Below are positions 1 through 11,808 of a stretch of 64,000 bases of DNA, in pieces; the stretch's first letter is position 1; each line of letters starts with the position of its first letter. The stretch lies in assembly GCA_003988855.1 (NCBI GenBank), contig QYAI01000036.1, positions 124,001 through 188,000 of the forward strand, in the 5' to 3' direction. The stretch comes from Arachnopeziza araneosa. Lineage: Eukaryota > Ascomycota > Leotiomycetes > Helotiales > Arachnopezizaceae. Below the pieces are notes generated by a model. That model saw nothing but the letters and a program-made list of their open reading frames with translations, ran no database searches and was not told the origin of the DNA. Made by a program: the position numbers and the translations under genes.

Positions 1-486
1 CTTCTTACCCCACATTGGATCCGTACCAGCTCCAAACGCATATGCGCCCCCATGAATCCATATCAGTACGGGCAACTTGAGGTTTTGTGCGCCGATTCGT
101 TTCAGAGCTTCTTGATTTGGCCGTATAACGAACAGATTGAGACAGTCAAATTCCGACTGTTCAACAGCATCAGCAAATTCAAGGCCTGCCAGGAAAGTAT
201 CCGAGTTATTTGGGGTTCGAGGCTGCGGACATTTTGGTCTACCGCCTGTTAGACCAAGACCAATCAACATTGAGAAGAAGACTTACCCGTTTTTGAAGGC
301 TTCGAATTTGTCTGTAGGGAGTTCTGTTCTCAATTCTGAACGTTTCCAACGACCTGGAATATGACCAAATGGAATTCCCCGGAACTCGTCCAAGTCTGGA
401 AATAACGGGGATCTCTTGCCAATGATAAATTGTTCATGATCCAACGATGTACTCCAGAGAGGAACTGAGATGTCTTTGGCAGTCAT
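1..486 (-). CDS. Type-B carboxylesterase/lipase, 5' part (3' end outside window)
   Basis: Family enzymes hydrolyse carboxylic esters with an alpha/beta-hydrolase fold. Exon 1 is 486-287 and exon 2 is 238-9. The intron 286-239 is GTAAGT...TAG, and a second GTAAG donor lies at 8-4, so the gene continues off the window. The N-terminal part carries the family's FRGIPFG block near residue 35 and a GPKCPQ block straight after the splice, which supports this junction. The oxyanion-hole region LIWIHGGAYAFGAG is visible near the end of exon 2. The catalytic Ser, Glu and His would lie outside the window. About 143 residues are visible. No signal peptide is seen on the start MTAKDISVPLW, so the product is probably intracellular. 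The gene is divergent from the transporter relic, with a 774-bp gap. The substrate cannot be told from the sequence. Confidence 0.85.
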
Positions 487-1260
487 TGTGGCAATGTCAG
501 AAGATAGGAAAAAAGTTCGAAAGAAGGAGTTTCAAGGGCCAGTCGTTGCAATTGGAGTGAGCTAACGTCGGCGAATTGCAGCCACTGCGCGAACGGCTAT
601 TTATCAAGGAAAACTAGGGAAGACGCTGGTGAAAATGAGCGTGGCGATCACAGGGTGTGGAATTATGGTCAATGGTTCCAGACTAGCCAATATTGAGTCA
701 ATGCCACCAATCTAAGATGCACATTTCCCATCGTCAACGCTGACACTTCAGGAAGACGGCAAGCCACGTCGCCACCACACGGCTCTCTTTTTCTTGCGGT
801 AACTCGATCGGCAGCTCTTTGTTGGCAAACAGCCAGTTGGTGCATTTCATCAGCAGCATACGTCCCTCCTAGTCGGCAAAATTGACGGTGGCTTCCAGTC
901 TTCCATGTGGCTGGAAGCGACAAAGTCAAACGACCTCCTGTGGCGGAAGCGTCATGCAACACGAATGCGCGGGGTTCCCCATCCGTCAACTGCTTCCCCG
1001 CGCTAAGGCCAATTTCACCCGTTGCTGGCCAATTGAGAGACGCAAGGGGCCTCCGTCTACCTTCCGCTCCCTTGAAGAGGCTCGACCAGTTGACAGATTC
1101 GAGACGCCAATGCCTTCATCTCTTCAAACCAATGCTTTGTATTTGTTGGTCGAAAACATGGCACTGAGACTTCTGTTCAAACCTATATAACCAAACACTT
1201 GTCTTCTCTCTGAGAAATTTCAATCATCCGACCCTCATCAAACCAATTCCAATCGCCAAC
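487..1260. other. Intergenic region between divergent esterase and transporter relic
   Basis: This holds the upstream regions of both neighbours. Short ORFs on both strands overlap each other and show no recognisable domain. A TATA-like box lies near its right end. I see no RNA gene or mobile element. Confidence 0.6.
1184..1190 (+). promoter_or_regulatory. TATA-like box of the sugar-transporter relic
   Basis: TATATAA lies 71 nt upstream of the relic's ATG at 1261. The spacing and the pyrimidine-rich sequence that follows are typical of fungal core promoters. Confidence 0.4.
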
Positions 1261-3151
1261 ATGTCTGCACTATCATATGCAAAGGCAGAATAGAAAGTTA
1301 TCGCCATATCTTGCTTCATCTGCATTGGAGCCTTCCAATTTGGATATGACAGCTCGTATTTCTCTGGTATGATATACCATTTCCTCAATTAAGAGCAACT
1401 GGCTAACATTTGGTCAGGTATTCTGGCAATGCCAACCTTCATCGACCGTTTTGGAGATCTGGATCCTACTACTTACTGGCAAACACATTTTGTCGGCTAA
1501 GACGCAATCCATTGTGACGAGCATGATAAATGTTGGCAAGTTCTTAGGTGCTGGTTCATCATATCTGATCGGAGACTGGCTAGGCCGAAAAGGAAGTTTG
1601 TTTGTATCGAGCGCCGCTGTTGTTGTTGGAGTTATTCTTCAGGTCTGTGCCAAAAAAACGAAGGGACAATCATTGCGGGTCGGCTCGTACTTGGTATGTA
1701 ACTTGAAAGTGTCATCATTAAGACATCCGCTGACTGATATGTTTAGGTTATGCTGTCGGTCTGATATCATGTATTGTTCCTCTGTACGTGGCCGACTGTG
1801 CTCCGGCCAGGCTTCGAGGCGCTTTGGTCTCCATGTACCAATATATCATTGGAATTGGATTGATCTTGGGAGTCATAGTCGATAATTCAACCAAGGAGAG
1901 GACAGACACTGGGTCATTCCATATCCCGATGGCTGTACAACTGGTCTTTCCTATCATCTTGGTTTCAGGGCTTCTTCTTTTCATTCCAGAGTCTCCACGC
2001 GTAAGTTTTCTCGATGCTGTTTTATTCACGGATCTAACAGTACATAAGTGGCTCTTGGAGCTGACCATATCAGCAAAGCCGAAGCATCTTTAAAAATGTT
2101 ACACGGCAATAGACCCGCGGTCATCCAGAGCGAAGTCGACATGATTCAGAGCACAATTAAGTCATACAATAATGAAAAAGGTTCAAGTTGGCGTGAAATT
2201 TTCACATGGGGCCCAGAGGGCCGTAAAGCATATCTCGGATTCGCTCTTTAAGCCTGGTAACAATCTTCCGGAATCAATTTCATTACTGGATACGGAATCG
2301 TCTTCTTTATTGCCATTAGCATCACCAATCCTTTCATTATCCAACTCGGTCTATATCTTGTCGCTATGCCTGCCATCGTAAGAATCCCCAGGCTCTATCA
2401 ATCCCTTGTCATTTTGCTGTTGAGAGAAATGTTTCAAGTGGTGCACTCAAGACAGCCCCTTTCAGTGGTGCTCGATCCCTTACTCCTAAGATAAGACTTA
2501 AAAGAGATATGCTAACTGCTTGGGTCACAGTGGGTTTCACAATACTCTATCGAAAAATTTGGACGCCGACCAATTATGCTTGTTTCTGGAGCATTGATGG
2601 CTGGCTGTCTCATTGCCATGGGTGCTTGTGGTCTCGTCACAGACAAAGATAATTCCTTAAATAAAGCAATTGTTGCAATGGTATACATCTTCCTCTTGGT
2701 GTTTAACCTTGGATGGGGACCGATAGTCTGGGTTATTACGTCCGAAATCGCCACGGGAAAGAACCGCAACAATTTGATGGCTTTCTCTACAATGACGAAT
2801 TGGCTCTTCACGTGGTTGGTTAGCTTTACTTTCCCGTACCTGTTCAATGCGGATGCGGCTGGGATGGGGGCAAAGATTGGATTCCTTTACGGATCTTTGA
2901 TGGTCTGTGCAAATATCTGGACTTATTTCATGCTGCCGGAGACGGCTGGAAGCTCTCTCGAAGAGCTTCACCAGATGTTTGAGATGGGTTTACCGGCAAA
3001 AGACCTCAAGAGTAAGTTTTCATTTATTCTATCGCCTGGCTCCGCTAACAACACTACAGCGTTCGTGTTCCCTGAGAATCACCTCGAAATGAAGAACTCT
3101 ATGGACAAGGAGCAGACAATTACTCAGGTTGAGGTTGAGAGTAAAGTATAA
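1261..3151 (+). pseudogene. Disrupted MFS sugar (hexose/maltose-type) transporter
   Basis: The parts match a sugar-porter MFS permease: FQFGYDSSYFSG in TM1, GDWLGRKG, PARLRGALVS, FIPESPR, QYSIEKFGRRP and a PETAGSSLEELHQMF end. The reading frame is broken repeatedly. There is a TAG at 1291-1293 (codon 11), a frameshift near 1478, where DPTT must continue as GKHILSAKTQ in another frame, and a second shift at the seven-A run near 1650. TAA codons at 2249-2251 and 2258-2260 fall where homologous sense codons, probably CAA, would be expected. The join around 2045 also loses the usual W-L after SPR. Introns remain recognisable, for example 1374-1417 and the last one near 3014-3059. The end VEVESKV then stop at 3151 is intact. 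Several stops look like C-to-T or G-to-A changes, as RIP would make, but frameshifts are also present. Assembly or sequencing error cannot be excluded for the homopolymer shift, but it cannot explain all the lesions. Confidence 0.8.
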
Positions 3152-3629
3152 GAAGCTTCGGAGTTCCTGTGAAATAAATCAGTCCCAACTTTAATCAAGC
3201 ATGTCGAGTATTTGTGCATAATCTGGAGAGTTTGTTTCCAGAGCAATCAATATTAGAAATGGTTAGCATTTGGTGATACTCACGTGACGTCTCCAGTTGG
3301 AAGTTTTCCTGGTTCCATCTGAAATATACCTAGCATGCATGGGTCCTTGCACAGATCTTGATACTTCTCCGCAGTCGAGTGGATGATACTGGTACAAAGT
3401 AGATTCAGGAGAATACTCGTGACACGTATCAGCCACAATTTAACAGCCCAGACGGTCGCCACCCCCGCAATTCTCGTCCACCGTGTCTTCTCCATCTCTA
3501 TTTCCACTCTGCTCCACTGGGTACATAACACTTAGTGCATCAGTTATTATTTCTACTTCGCTTCTGCCTTACATCCTATAACAGCTGAGCATTCGCTGGG
3601 GAGAGCTCTGTCCAAACGATGAATTCGAC
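3152..3629. other. Intergenic region upstream of Zn2Cys6 regulator
   Basis: This lies between the transporter relic and the regulator gene, which are transcribed in the same direction. A short minus-strand ORF (3280-3531) has hydrophobic stretches but no recognised domain, and I do not call it a gene. Confidence 0.5.
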
Positions 3630-5690
3630 ATGAAGCCCCACCTGACAGGGCATAAACCCGAACGTAACCTGGTAGCATGCGATCAATGCCATCTCCTCAA
3701 AATCAAATGCTCATACCTCGGCCATGAGTGCAGTCGTTGTAAAAGTATTCTCTTGCAATCCATTGGTCCCTCCTTCACTGAAGATTGTATATAAGGATTG
3801 AATCTCCCTTGCACAAGTGAGAGAGTCAAGCACAAACGAGGCAGGAAACCCAAAGTTGCTACTCCTAGTCGGAGATCGGCAAGCTTCTCGGTAAGTATGA
3901 TAAGCTGGAAAGAAATTGATATCCGTGTGGTTGATAATGATAGACGCAAGATGAGCCCAACCACGAGAAGGTTTCTATGGAGGCGCAAAGAAAATGTTAT
4001 CCTGTGCTGAGATGTTTGATCCCATTTGGGATTTATGTTGAGAAGCAGGGAGCAATTACCATAAACAGTTCTCGGATCTGCTCTCTGGAAGATGCATCCA
4101 GCCTCCTTGATCACTTCTACACCTCTCCCAATCAAGACTTTCACACGAGAATCATTCGAAAATGCAATCTGCTCGACCTGAACAGTCCGCGGATTACCAG
4201 TCCTGCCTTGCTATCATCACTTCTCTGTTTGTTTTCAGTCTTGCATCGTTTGTTACAACTGACTGACTGACAATATTCAGGCCTGGCATGCTACATGCCA
4301 ACAGAAGATGACACGCTTCCACTTCCGCATCTTGGCAACGGCGAATTTGTCACAATACGTCGAACACTACTAGCGCTTGCCTTCCGTCTTATGGAACCTG
4401 TCATGACAGGTAAGATCGAGCCATCACTAGATGACGCAGTGACATGTTTTATGCTCTCCTCAATTGGTCCTAGCGAGAATAATCTTGGGAGCCAGCTGCC
4501 TCAATTGTTGAATTTTATGAAGCTAAGTGTAAAGACGCTGAATCTTTGTGCTGAGCCGGTAGGTTATAATAATGAAGAAAGAGAGGAGAGGAGGAGAGTA
4601 TGGTGGGCAACGTATATCATTGATCGACATTCTTCCTTCTCGTTCAACCTCCGACCCTATTTCTCGGATATGGAATGTCAAAACCTAGCACAGCCTTGTC
4701 GAGATTCGCTTTGGGAGTCTTCAACTCCATTGCGGGAGCTTGGCTTAAACGAAACCAAAAACCCCAGAGGTATCACTTACTCAGTCAACAATTTGGATAT
4801 TTTCGGCGTCATGCTTCCACTCTCAAGGTACTGGTGCCAACGACTTACAACACAGAGACTAATAACTTAGCATCCTCGGCGAAATATTAGAGTATCACTT
4901 TCTCCGTCGTCACTCCACATTTGGTTCTCATCGCCAATTCATGCAAGATATACGCCAAAACATCGAACAGAATCTTCAATTCTACCACCGCTCTCTCGAC
5001 TCTCACTTCTCCATTCCTTCTTTTTCTCCTACCCCCAAGATTGCCCTATATTCCCGTCATCTCTGGCATTGTTTGCACATACTCCTCTACGGGACCATGG
5101 ATTTTGTTGAGATGTACCGCGATCTCACCTGGCAGTCCTCTTCCTCCTTCGTTGCAGCAGGGGAGCACGCAATATTCTGCGCCCAACTTTCTCGTGCGAT
5201 CCTAGAAACTGATCCCAAGTTGCGTTTTATTTATCGATATTTTGGTACCTACCTCTTGCAATCATCCTTCATCTTCATCATTCTAGCCTCGAAACTCGAC
5301 CCGGCGGCCGACAATCATTTTCTCATTCTTGAAAATTGCACAATCAATTTAAGAGTACTGGATGCGTTTGTTGGAACCGTAGGCATTGAATATCAGAGGA
5401 CTTTTACGAGAGTATTGAGGGCAATATTGGAGAGATGGCAGAGAGGAGAAGCCGGGGACAGGATACCCGGTGATGAGCAGCGGGAGCTGGGCGATGGGAT
5501 GGATCCTGCGATCTTGAAGTATAGGTGGATTCCGGGCTGGAATGGGCTTTGGTCTGAGGACATGGGCAACATTAAGGATGCCAACAAGAGAACTGCTCCT
5601 GACTCAAAGTTTCGAGGGTACGCGAAAGAAGGCGAAGGAAGCACGTCACACCTATGTCACCGATCCTCGAGCCAGAACGATATGAACTGA
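3630..5690 (+). CDS. Zn2Cys6 transcription factor, XlnR/AraR-like
   Basis: Probable nuclear regulator of carbohydrate-use genes. Exons are 3630-3744, 3796-3890, 3944-4226, 4281-4827 and 4871-5690, about 619 aa; every junction keeps frame. The binuclear zinc cluster CDQCHLLKIKC...CSRCKRLNLPC is complete only after splicing at 3744/3796, with the basic linker KHKRGRKPK right after it. The middle region carries the fungal-specific TF domain signature EERRRVWWATYIIDR (near residue 280). The C-terminal part has FIYRYFGTYLLQSSF and EYQRTFTRVLR and ends in a RWIPGWNGLW segment, as seen in XlnR/XYR1- and AraR-type regulators. An upstream ATG at 3619 is out of frame and closes after four codons. It stands beside a broken sugar transporter and a carboxylesterase, so control of sugar or plant-polymer use is a reasonable inference. 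The exact orthology is not settled. Confidence 0.82.
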
Positions 5691-7533
5691 ATGTCAACTG
5701 CCACTGAACAATATCTTGGTTGAACTACGAAATTCTTGGCACTGCTCACTCCAATATACAGCTCATAATCGGCTTGCTTACATATCCCTCTTCCTCACCG
5801 CGACAGGTTCTGGTCGGGAGTTGTACAGATGCAGGCCAAGATGGCGGGTAAACTAACCAAAGTTGATCAGGCTCCTAGAAGCTGTGTTCAAGTTTTCTCT
5901 TTGCGTGCTCGGAAGAATTAAGTTTTATGGTGTTCACTAATGGGATGAGAGTCTGAAGATGGTGGAGGCCAAAAGGAGCGCCTTGGACTCGGCCAGTGTG
6001 AAAATTCCCTAGGCTTGATGATGGAAAGCATTCATTCTGCAGCATTTGATTGGTAGGTTTGACGAGAATAAGCACCTTGTTGCCACGCTGCTGCTGCATC
6101 GCGGCATTACCGAGATTCCCACCAATGTGGGGCATCGGCACCCAACGTCAGGCATCTCTGGTCTCCAACACCCTATAGGATTTGTCACTGTCCCACCTCG
6201 AGGGATCTTGATTGCTTCTTATGTACCGAACGCGGTCGCAATCATGGCAGCCGAGCTATCACAAAAGACGGTTCTTCGGAATAGGATTCCGTCACGCAAA
6301 TCTCAATGATAATCCTCTATGATCTCAGCTATTTCTCGAAGTCTAGCACGATCAGCATCTGAGGGTGCTTTCTGTGCTTCACGACCATTCGAAAAGCGCT
6401 TGGAAGAGGCATGAATCCGCAATTTTGAATTTTTGGATACCTATCGGATCACCTTGTTCATCTTTTCTCTCTCTTTTTTGCTATATAAGCCTAGGCATAG
6501 TTCAACTGGTGAAGTCTTCCCGTTCAGAACTAGCAGGGCCAAGAAATTACCCTGTTGGCTGAGCTTGTTTCGGCCAGGCCTGTTTAATATTGTCAAAACA
6601 CGTGAACAAGATATTTGACCTTAATACTTTATATTCCTTGCCCGTGGCTTCTTCAACTTTCCCGCTGCTGTTATTGAGTCGAGAAAATCTTGAAGCTTAT
6701 CTCATATGTACCCCGGATTCCCCACAAAATAGTTTCATGATCTCTGTATCACCAAGTCACAACCAGGTGAATTATTTACAAGTCGCAAGGCTTCTTCATC
6801 AGAAAACAAGTGCCGTCATACTTTGAAAGTTTTCCTTCAGCCGGATACGCAAGTATGCTGCAGGTACATTTCGTGGTTGTTATCTCAAGAGATCGAGATC
6901 TAAAATTATATCAGTGTCTTTGTCTCGGCCTCATTATAGAGTAGCCAAGCTAGTTCTACGACGTCAATTTCTGTCTGATCTCGAAGCTGCGAAATGCCGG
7001 TCTCCCCCCAGATCCCGTGCAATTTATAGGCACCGGTTACGCCGGCAGGGCAAGAGATATGCGGGGAATCCTTTGCCTGTTAGCCTCTGGACTCAAGGGT
7101 CGCACTTTACCCTGGCTGTCGCTCAGTTGTCTGCCATCCAAGTTTGCAGGCCATCTTGTGACCTTACCTATAGTTTACTGAGCATCTATTCGCCTGATCT
7201 GATATTTCCTCTCAGCCGAAATATAAAATTGATTAAGTGAAAGACCGAATGCTCCAAACGCCAGCTATCCTTAATTGCTTTGGGAGGTGATCGGAGCAAG
7301 AACAAAATCTTCACGAACACCCGTCCACTCATCATGATATTATCCAGAGAAGAACCAATGATGATGCCTTTTCGGCAGTTCGCCACACGTCGAGGTGGCG
7401 GCATGAAAGGCACTTTCCAGGACATATAAGACTCTCACGGTACAAGCCCTTCTGTCGTCGATCTTACTCGCAGTCTCCGTCATTGTCATTGTCATCGTCA
7501 ACATCAAGCTCAAGGTTATCATCAACAATCAAG
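5691..7533. other. Gene-poor interval
   Basis: I see no supportable gene in these 1.8 kb. Overlapping ORFs at 5875-6310 on both strands and 6914-7240 on the plus strand have no recognised motif or splice-consistent extension. The right end contains the DUF1996 gene promoter. Confidence 0.5.
7422..7429 (+). promoter_or_regulatory. TATA-like element of the DUF1996 gene
   Basis: A CATATAAG-like sequence about 110 nt upstream of the ATG at 7534, followed by a CT/CA-rich leader. Confidence 0.35.
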
Positions 7534-8781
7534 ATGCAGTGGGCTACTCTCGCAGCTGTCACTGTGCTCGCACAGAGCGCAGCAGCACAGAACATGCTTC
7601 GATTTGCATGCTCTCAGTTGGTAGTTGATCGAATCGATCCTTTGGTCAACCCAGGATTGCTCTACTCTCCTCATCTTCATCAAGTTGTCGGAGGAAATTC
7701 GTTCAATGTGACCATGGACCCTGATTCTCACGACTTGGCAACTCAATCAACTTGCACCTCATGCACCTTCAAACAAGATTTATCAAACTACTGGACCGCT
7801 GTCATGTTCTTCCATCACAAGAATGGATCATATCATCGTGTTCCACAAGTTGGCAATGGTGGACCCCAAGGACAGCTTAATCAGAATGGTGGTCTCGATG
7901 TTTACTATATCCCAAGTGGAAAGACGACGGCATTTAAAAAGGTAATTCGCTTGTTTCTATCATTTCAAGCACCAAGTTGATCAATGATAGGGTTTCCGTA
8001 TGCTTGCTGGCAATGCTCAAAATACAGATATTAAGAAGGTTTCCAGTGGAAACATTTGCCATCGTTGCTGGACATCAACAAATGACAATACCTTTGTTGG
8101 AGGTGCTCCCTGCTCTGGTAGCGACAGCGTCGAGATCCCTTCAAGCACTTCTTGCAAGATGATTCGTCAGACCATCATCTTCCCAGCGTAGGCATTCAAT
8201 AATCCACTTCCTGATGATGACTTACACGTGTACTCAGGTGCTGGGATGGCAAGAACCTCGACAGTGAAGACCATCAAAGCCATGTATCCTACTCAGGTAA
8301 CGGTGCAGGTGGTGGTGGTGCATGCCCTTCATCTCACCCCGTCAAGCTTCCCCAAATCATGTATGAGGTTATGTGGAACGTTTCAACCTTTGCCGATAAG
8401 AGCATGTGGCCTACGGATGGCACCAACCCATTCGTCTACAGTATGGGTATCGGGTAAGTAATCTCTGGATCATGAGTACGAAAGGAAATAGAGCTGATTT
8501 TCCTCCAGAGGCGCAGCAGCTCATGGTGACTACGTTTTCGGCTGGCAAGATACCACACTCCAAAAGGCTATGGACAACAACTGCAATCTTAATGTGGATT
8601 GCCCCAAAGCTGGTATCACTGCTCAATCAACAGCTGCCTACGAAGGATGCACAATCAAGCCATCAGCTGCGGAACCAGTTGATGGATGTAAGTTAACTAA
8701 AAGAAATCCTACAAGAGAAAGTACTGACACTCAAACTTAGGGCTACCAGCTTTGCCACTAGGTGCAGGCGCTTCCAAGTAG
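7534..8781 (+). CDS. Secreted DUF1996-domain protein
   Basis: Exons are 7534-7941, 7991-8187, 8238-8453, 8509-8687 and 8741-8781, giving 346 aa. All four introns are short GT-AG and all phases match. The start MQWATLAAVTVLAQSAAAQ is a clear signal peptide; the in-frame ATG at 7483 would place serines before it and is less likely. Mature sequence begins near NMLRFACSQLVVDRIDPLVNPG, continuing with SPHLHQVVGGNSFN, and later has HRCWTST, CWDGKNLDS and HPVKLPQIMYEV, which are the conserved blocks of DUF1996. The C-terminus LPALPLGAGASK is short and lacks a WSC or cellulose-binding module, which some relatives carry. The biochemical role of this family is not established; extracellular or cell-wall location follows from the signal peptide. 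Confidence 0.9.
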
Positions 8782-11700
8782 TAGTATAATTGCCCGCCAC
8801 TCCAGCATATACGGCTTTGAATGTAGTGGGGAAGGAGGAGGACTGTGTTGTAAATCACAAGCACGATCTGCAGCAAGCGAGTTCTTCTCAGCGGTTCCTG
8901 GCATGTTTCAATTCTCTTCCAACTTGTTGATTAGACAGACTGTATTTCATCACCCAGAGCGTCGGAAATTGACCTTCAATGTAGCTAGCTAGCAAATCTA
9001 TCTATCTATATATTGAAACAAATCGTTTTGAAACAAGTGCATTTCTGTCTTTCTCCATGTTTTGATTACTCCCCGAGTCTTCCGCTTTAGCCTCTCGCTT
9101 GATCTGCAACTGGCGATGGATCGTTTCGACCTTCATGCTTTGCTCGGCTGGGTCCTTTCTGAGCAGGAACGCGCCCTTGCATGGATGGACGTGTGTATGT
9201 TTTTACTTCCTAGTCATATCACGATCACGCTCTCTTGCCGTTCTTGTTCATTACCGTGACGAGATGAAGTCATAACACGGTCCAGCGCGCATACCTCACT
9301 CACACTCCCTCTCGGGCTTGAGGAGGCCCATCTTATTCCCCGGGCCTAGTCTTCGCACAAGGCTTCTCCATCGGGACCGCTCCCTAACGCTCCGTCGAGC
9401 CCTCTCATCTGCATCCAGGTAAGCGCCGAGTCTGACCGACGCAGCCAAATAGAGAGGCCAGCTGCTCACGACCAGCCCAGCGAGCCCAGCCAGCCCAGCC
9501 AGCCCAGCCAGCCCGCCCAGCCCAACTCTGCCCGTACCGGACTTTGGGTACTCCCTCCCCACATCCAACCTCGCGAGCCCCACACACCACACCGCGACCT
9601 GGCTCGGCCCCGGATCCGGGGTAGCGATCTCCCCCCCGCGGCCCCTATGCGAGCTCTTTACCCGCGCTGCAGTGCAGGTGGGGTCGGAGGTGTGCTCTCC
9701 CCCATCGAGGCGATCTGCCGCGGAGGAGCATCGGTCATTGGCTGGGTGATTAGGGTTCGGGTGTAGAGGCTGTTTGGCAGGAGGGGGTTCTGGTTTGGGC
9801 TCGGTGGGTGCTGGTGAGGAGGAGGAGGCAGGGAGATGGAGATGAAAAAGTGAATTAGGAAAAATTCATCGTGATTATCTCTTGAATTGGGAGCTATCCA
9901 GAGTGGTGATTTGGTTGACGTGTAGGACTGGATCACCGTCTCCACGGCTGTGTTTCCCCTACAGGATTGGGGAATATTGATCGCCTATTTTGAAGCGTTG
10001 TCATGTGGGACAGTGAGTTCGTGCCCAGAGAGAGCGGAGCGGCCTCCACTGACGCTCAGAAGGCTTTGGCTGTTGGCGTAGGCTTTTTATAGGCTTTGTT
10101 GGCTGACTGATGGCTCCTTTTGGCACTCAACATGCGTTCAGCGTCCAAAAGGTTGAAGGTGCAGGCGAGCTAGGAAGTCTGGAGCGGAACTGTTGGATGG
10201 TGGAAACCAAATTCGGAATTGTGCAGCGACTCGAAGCCTCTTGAGGCGTTTGCCATCTCAGAAGGTCGGGTTCGAGCGCTCACGGCCGTACCTATTGGTT
10301 GTCAAGTCACGAGTAAGTGCGTGAGAGTCTAAGAATAAGTCTATCTGCGCATCGTTAAGTCTTTGTTCTGGGAGATTTTGAGAGCGTTTTCTAGGCGGTG
10401 AAGAGTTCGGAGTCTCAAGGATGATTTCTCAAGCCTTCGAGTTCAACCAATTTGAGGTCACATGACATTCACGAAAGACTGTTGAAGGTAAGGGAATTCC
10501 TGAATTTCACCCATCAGCTGACAAATTATCGTAGAGTACGTGAGCGTGAATGGCTGTTGGAAATATGATAGGCTAATTCAAGCCTCAAATCATTGTGTAT
10601 GTTGAGTAATATGCCAGAGGGAAGAGGGGAGAAGTATGAGTCGACACAACCCTATATGAGATTCGACTTTGATCTCTTTTCAACCACTTTCTTCCTTTAA
10701 GCACTTCAATATATTGAATATTGAGAGTTTAGAGAATCTTTACTCTCCTGATTTTCTTTCAAGGAAACGGATATACTCGAGTTCTCGACTGATCATCAAC
10801 CATCAAATGAGAATAAACCAAGCTGGGGTTGATCCAAGTCATTCAAGAAATGAGTTCACTCACTTTACAAATGGCAATGACTTGGTTTACTCACGTCCAT
10901 ATGATGCCCTTAAATAAAGGCAGGACGTAGAAGCCTCTATCATACCTAGGTACAATCGTGAAATACCAACGAGCTTTCGACACGTGTTTTGGAGAATCTA
11001 CCTAGGTAGGTACGCGCTCTTAGTCGATTGACTCTTCGTGTGTCGCAGCTTCTGTTCTATGGTTACGAAACAAACAGGAACAGCGGATCATTGCTCGTTA
11101 GCGCGAGTATAACCCCCTTCGGATTGAGGCTTCGTCGAGCTTTCTTCTCGTCAATTCAACAACACCAAACTTACAATCGGCTGAACATAAAAATAGCTTG
11201 AGGATTCGTCTCTGATGAAGGAGTTGAAAGGATTGCTGGAATTGGCATCTGCTACTTGAAAGCATTGGTTCCAGTCGGGTTTCGATGCATCAGTCTAGGC
11301 GCCTGCCATAGTCTGGATCCTCATGGTGTCCCGACGCTTCTGCGAGGGTTCGGTCGTACAAGATATCGGGATATGTTTCATTGAGTACTGATAAAGTATC
11401 GTATGCAAGATGAAAGCCACTTGGGATTATTGATGGCCAAACCTGTACACGTCGGCGACCAGAAGTCTACCGACGTGCTATCGATCGGTAACGGTAGTCG
11501 AATCAAAACTTATTCTATGGCTGGCATCAATTGACAGTCAAGATACCATATGCCGAGCTGGGATGTGTCGGCGAATTATTTATATTACCCGTTCGTTATC
11601 CCGGTAGTGTTGCAGTGCGCCTCAACACCATAGGATCGTGGTAGCTCGTAATTGTCTGACAGCATCGGCAGACTGTCGGTTTGATGAATATGATAGCCCC

Positions 11701-11808
11701 GGCATGCCGAATTCAATATTACCTGCGTTCTCCCTCTTCTTTCCCCGGCAGCTGGAAGTTTCTTGTCTGTTTGAATTTGTCGAGTTGAGTTCGCTTCATT
11801 GCTGCACA
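8782..11808. other. 3-kb gene-poor interval with a GC-rich island
   Basis: No ORF here has a recognisable domain. A GC-rich stretch spans roughly 9290-9720 and includes a 9-nt microsatellite. The minus ORF 9658-9945 is proline-rich and sits on that skewed composition, so I do not call it. The remainder is ordinary intergenic sequence running into the upstream region of the MFS transporter. Confidence 0.5.
9483..9514. repeat. 9-nt microsatellite (AGCCCAGCC)n
   Basis: About three and a half perfect copies of a 9-base unit, flanked by imperfect continuations (GCCCGCCCAGCCC), inside a GC-rich island. Confidence 0.8.

Noticed and set aside
5875..6310. Overlapping ORFs on both strands (87-88 aa)
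   Set aside because: No domain, no splice-consistent extension, and the frames mirror each other.
9658..9945. 95-aa proline-rich minus ORF
   Set aside because: Composition follows the skewed CT/GA sequence; no start context or homologous pattern.
10260..10290. GGTTCGAGC resembling a tRNA B-box
   Set aside because: No matching acceptor or T-stem pairing and no A-box at the right distance, so not a tRNA gene.
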